64,000 bases of DNA. Source: Flavobacterium psychrotrophum (GTDB lineage Bacteria > Bacteroidota > Bacteroidia > Flavobacteriales > Flavobacteriaceae). Shown here one piece after another: positions 61,031-64,000 of this stretch (positions within the stretch are counted from its first letter, which is position 1; each line of letters starts with the position of its first letter). A program made the position numbers and the translations under genes. The stretch lies in contig NZ_CP031557.1 in assembly GCF_003403075.1 (NCBI RefSeq), forward strand, positions 1,054,001 to 1,118,000. Direction: 5' to 3'. The notes beneath the pieces were generated by a model, which was not told the origin of the DNA, did not search any database, and worked only from the letters and a program-made list of their open reading frames with translations.

Positions 61031-63001
61031 ATGAAATTAAATTTTAAAAATGCCCTGGTGGCGCTGTGCCTTTCTGTGGGCATATCTTCGGCGTATGCCA
61101 AAGTAACGCTGCCTACTTTTTTTACCGATAATATGGTATTGCAGCAAAAAGCCACGGTACCGTTTTTTGGCACGAGTACAGCAGGCTCAGTAAAAGTTAC
61201 TACCTCATGGGATAAGAAAGAATATAAGGCCACTACGGCTTCGGGCAAATGGGAAGTGCTTTTAAGTACGCCTGTTTACGGCGGACCCTATACCATAACT
61301 ATTGACGACGGTACTAAAACCGTACTCAAAAATATACTTATTGGCGAGGTGTGGCTGTGTTCTGGTCAAAGTAATATGGAGATGCCATTAGAGGGCTGGG
61401 GTAAGATAAATAACTATGCCCAGGAAATTAAAAATGCCGATTATCCGCAAATACGCCTATTGCAGGCAGAACACGTAAATAACGAAAAGCCACAGGAAGC
61501 CATAGCATTGCAACACGGCGGATGGCAGGTATGCAGCCCTGCAACCATAGCCGATTTTAGCAGTACGGCTTACTTTTTTGCCCGAAAAATATACAAAGAA
61601 AAACATATTCCCATAGGATTGATACACAGCAGCTGGGGCGGTACGGTTATAGAAGCATGGATTAGTGCAGAGGCACTAAGTAAAATAAAAGATTTTACCG
61701 AAGACCTTGAGGTACTTAAAGATGCCGATGCCAAAAAGGCTATGGAGGTAAAGTACAATGCCCAGTTATCCCAGTGGAATGCTGCGCTCGCTGCTAAGGA
61801 AGAAGGCATGAAAGACAATAAAGCCTTATGGGCAGATACTGCATATAACGATGCCGCGTGGGGAGAAGTACCGGTGCCTTCTTTTTATGAAAAGAATGTA
61901 TTGCCCGGTTTTGACGGTACGGTATGGTACCGCAAAACGTTTACATTAGACAAAGCTAAAAAACAGGATGGTACTCTTGAACTGTCTGTAGACGATGACG
62001 ACATTGTATGGGTAAACGGAGTAAAAATTGGAGAAACAAAGGGATATAACCTTAAGAGGACGTATAAAGTTCCGGCATCGGTATTAAAGGCGGGTAAGAA
62101 TGTTGTTACCGTACACGTGTTTGACAGCGGCGGCGATGGTGGTATCTATGGGCCGGACGACATTAAAATAAGCTTTGGTGGTAAAGACGATATTTCGCTT
62201 GTAGGCAACTGGAAATATAAAGTGGGTGTTTCTAATAAAGACCTGCCGGCTACTCCAAGGCTTCCGCAGGGGCCAAACAGGCCAACAGTGCTATATAATG
62301 CCATGATCTACCCAATACAGAAGTATAAAATAGCGGGAGCTATATGGTACCAGGGCGAAAGCAATGCAGAGAGGGCTAAACAATATCAAAGGCTTTTCCC
62401 TATCATGATAAACGACTGGCGCAAGCAGTTTGGTAATGAGAAGCTGCCGTTCTACTTTGTGCAGCTTGCAAATTACAAGCAGGTAAAAGACCAGCCGGCA
62501 CCGTCTGACTGGGCAGAACTAAGAGAGGCGCAGTATAAAACGCTTAACCTGCCGTTTACCGGTATGGCCGTTATTACTGACATTGGAGATGCTAACGACA
62601 TTCACCCAAAAAACAAGCAGGAAGTAGGCGAGCGTCTTGCCCTTATAGCGCTTGCGCAAACGTATGGTACCAAAGTGGCTTATTCAGGACCTTTGTACAA
62701 GTCGTTTAAAAAAGAAGGTAAAACCATAAGCATTGACTTTTTACATACCAAAGGCATAACCGCTAAAGGCGGCAACTTAAAAGGATTTGAAATAGCCGGA
62801 GCAGATAAGGTATTTCATTGGGCAGATGCTAAAATAGAGGGCAACCACATCGTGGTATCATCATCACTTGTGCCAAATCCCGAAGCAGTGCGCTACAACT
62901 GGGCAGACAACCCACAGGGCAATCTGGTTAATCAGTCAGGACTGCCTGCATCATCGTTCCGCACAGATGCCTGGCCGGGACTTACGGATAATAACAAATA
63001 A
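61031..63001 (+). CDS. Sialate O-acetylesterase-type SGNH hydrolase
   Basis: A 656-residue secreted esterase with a signal peptide (about 1-23). The SGNH blocks are present: CSGQSNMEMP (near 113, catalytic serine), a glycine in HSSWGGTVIEAWIS (near 202), IWYQGESNA (near 437) and the DIHPKNKQEVGERL block (near 523), which supplies the aspartate and histidine. An inserted jelly-roll domain lies between (about 290-395). Such enzymes remove acetyl groups from sialic acids or plant xylans; the substrate is not set by sequence. The gene has its own promoter and terminator. Confidence 0.92.
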   Translation: MKLNFKNALVALCLSVGISSAYAKVTLPTFFTDNMVLQQKATVPFFGTSTAGSVKVTTSWDKKEYKATTASGKWEVLLSTPVYGGPYTITIDDGTKTVLKNILIGEVWLCSGQSNMEMPLEGWGKINNYAQEIKNADYPQIRLLQAEHVNNEKPQEAIALQHGGWQVCSPATIADFSSTAYFFARKIYKEKHIPIGLIHSSWGGTVIEAWISAEALSKIKDFTEDLEVLKDADAKKAMEVKYNAQLSQWNAALAAKEEGMKDNKALWADTAYNDAAWGEVPVPSFYEKNVLPGFDGTVWYRKTFTLDKAKKQDGTLELSVDDDDIVWVNGVKIGETKGYNLKRTYKVPASVLKAGKNVVTVHVFDSGGDGGIYGPDDIKISFGGKDDISLVGNWKYKVGVSNKDLPATPRLPQGPNRPTVLYNAMIYPIQKYKIAGAIWYQGESNAERAKQYQRLFPIMINDWRKQFGNEKLPFYFVQLANYKQVKDQPAPSDWAELREAQYKTLNLPFTGMAVITDIGDANDIHPKNKQEVGERLALIALAQTYGTKVAYSGPLYKSFKKEGKTISIDFLHTKGITAKGGNLKGFEIAGADKVFHWADAKIEGNHIVVSSSLVPNPEAVRYNWADNPQGNLVNQSGLPASSFRTDAWPGLTDNNK

Positions 63002-63015
63002 TATTTTTTAAGGGG

Positions 63016-63041
63016 ATGCCGGTTTAATACCGGCATTTTTT
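63016..63041 (+). terminator. Terminator after sialate O-acetylesterase
   Basis: ATGCCGGT (63016-63023) pairs with ACCGGCAT (63029-63036), followed by TTTTTT, 15 bases after the stop. Confidence 0.9.
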
Positions 63042-63185
63042 GTTTAAAACCACAACTATCCGCATGATAAGATGCCAAATCTTGCTTGTTAAAAAATTAA
63101 CAAATTATTACTATCTTGGCATACTTGTATATCTTAAATTTTTGCCGGATGCCAAGTACAGGGCGACATAACCAATCAACGTTTT

Positions 63186-64000
63186 ATGAACATTTACAGA
63201 TTATTATACATACTGCTATTATTGTCATTTTTTAACGGCAACGCACAAAAAGGCAGCTTTCCGGAGGTGCTTGAAATAAAATCAGATACGGCAACGTATA
63301 TTAATCTGTCTCCTGAAAAGGCACAATATTTTGTTGAAAAACAAGGAAAGCCGCTAACTCTCGCAGAGGTACAGAAGCCTGTAAACGAAGTTAATTTTGT
63401 CCCGATAAAAGATTCTACCTTTTTAGGCGGTACTGTGCTATGGGTTCGCTACAAAATCAAAAATAAAACAGGATCACCCCTGGGCATTACTATACCCCAA
63501 GGTATCAGGCAGGCAGATATATATGTTAGCAACGATGGAGCAAAATGGAACCACTATATAACAGGAACAGCTGTCCCTTACAGTAAAAGAGATGGTTATA
63601 AAAGAATGCGCGAAGTGCGTTTTACCATACCAAAAGATGTTGAAGTTATGGTTTATGAGCGCGACTATAATGGCTTTAGTCCCATGGGGCTTAAAATATC
63701 TGTTGGTATCGAAAAAAATGTACTGGAAAATGCTCACGATAATAATGAAGCATATGTTTTACCCATAATTACAGCCTCTATTATGGCAGGCATATTTTTT
63801 CTTGCCTTTGTGTTTAATATCTTTTTTTATACGGTGGTAAGAGAGCGGTTATATCTTATGCACTCACTGTTGCTTTTTGCCATGTTTATTGCTTATCTGC
63901 ATATTCCGCTGAGAGATTTCTTTTTTAAAGAAAATACTGTAGTTCCGCTTATTACCGGGTTTATAAACAGAACGTTTTTGTTTTATTTGTTTGTTTATAC
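63186..64000 (+). CDS. 7TMR-DISM-type receptor (partial, runs off right edge)
   Basis: The 271 residues visible begin with a signal peptide (about 1-21, GNAQ), continue with an extracellular ligand-binding beta domain of the 7TMR-DISM-E type (about 40-190; VLWVRYKIKNKTGSPLGITI, then QADIYVSNDGAKWNHYI), then membrane helices from about residue 198 (ITASIMAGIFFLAFVFNIFF). Full proteins usually end in a kinase, cyclase or helix-turn-helix output domain, which is beyond the edge. It probably senses carbohydrate or another extracellular ligand. Confidence 0.88.
   Translation, partial: MNIYRLLYILLLLSFFNGNAQKGSFPEVLEIKSDTATYINLSPEKAQYFVEKQGKPLTLAEVQKPVNEVNFVPIKDSTFLGGTVLWVRYKIKNKTGSPLGITIPQGIRQADIYVSNDGAKWNHYITGTAVPYSKRDGYKRMREVRFTIPKDVEVMVYERDYNGFSPMGLKISVGIEKNVLENAHDNNEAYVLPIITASIMAGIFFLAFVFNIFFYTVVRERLYLMHSLLLFAMFIAYLHIPLRDFFFKENTVVPLITGFINRTFLFYLFVY

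Overview
The window looks like a piece of the chromosome of a Flavobacterium-like member of the Bacteroidetes, with a GC content that looks near 40%. The evidence is a protein carrying a type IX secretion (T9SS) sorting domain, a SusC-style regulatory/plug module, DUF2752, TM2 and DUF4870 membrane proteins, a serine-palmitoyltransferase-like enzyme, promoters matching the phylum pattern (TTTG, about 19-20 bases, TAnnTTTG) and the near absence of Shine-Dalgarno sequences. I see no rRNA, tRNA, CRISPR array, complete insertion sequence or phage gene. All names are from motif reading, without any database search.

Layout. 1-9.4 kb: an ABC-F ATPase cut by the left edge, an AI-2E-type permease, a DUF1624 acyltransferase, a small heat-shock protein, a Nudix hydrolase behind an EcsC-like protein, an SRPBCC protein and small unknown proteins. 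9.6-13.3 kb: an ECF sigma factor overlapping a 1050-residue membrane protein that joins an anti-sigma-like N-terminus, a SusC-type regulatory and plug region, and a von Willebrand domain. 13.6-14.4 kb: a probable beta-propeller protein, followed by a repeat island. 15-33 kb: the centrepiece, a nine-gene leftward export operon (HlyD-type adaptor, small secreted protein, S41 protease, LolD/MacB-type ATPase, four tandem MacB/FtsX permeases, TolC-type outer-membrane protein). Divergent from it is a two-gene operon for a sigma-54 response regulator and its histidine kinase. Two tandem palindromes and a -24/-12-like element lie between them, so the simplest reading is a self-contained, sigma-54-controlled envelope export system.

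33-40 kb: a TPR/membrane/LuxR-type regulator, a large T9SS cargo protein, an anti-sigma/ECF sigma pair and a TrmH-type RNA methyltransferase. 40-48 kb: a CarboxypepD-like protein, a DEAD-box helicase, a leftward operon of five small membrane proteins ending in the RdgB/HAM1 pyrophosphatase, the sphingolipid enzyme and a diheme cytochrome. 48-56.8 kb: thioesterase-RmuC, an AT-rich unknown gene, an erythromycin-esterase-like protein, a DUF2007-like protein, a secreted M48-like peptidase, an NTF2-like protein, a HAD hydrolase, a YdeI-like protein and a DUF6526-like protein. 56.8-64 kb: a LytTR/LytS two-component pair, a von Willebrand lipoprotein, a sialate O-acetylesterase and a 7TMR-DISM receptor cut by the right edge.

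The intergenic DNA holds several repeat families. The most striking are an island (14638-14884) with 17-bp perfect terminal inverted repeats around four copies of a short hairpin unit whose stems vary by compensatory changes, and a 193-bp element (60716-60908) with 40-bp imperfect inverted ends whose sequence recurs at other intergenic sites.
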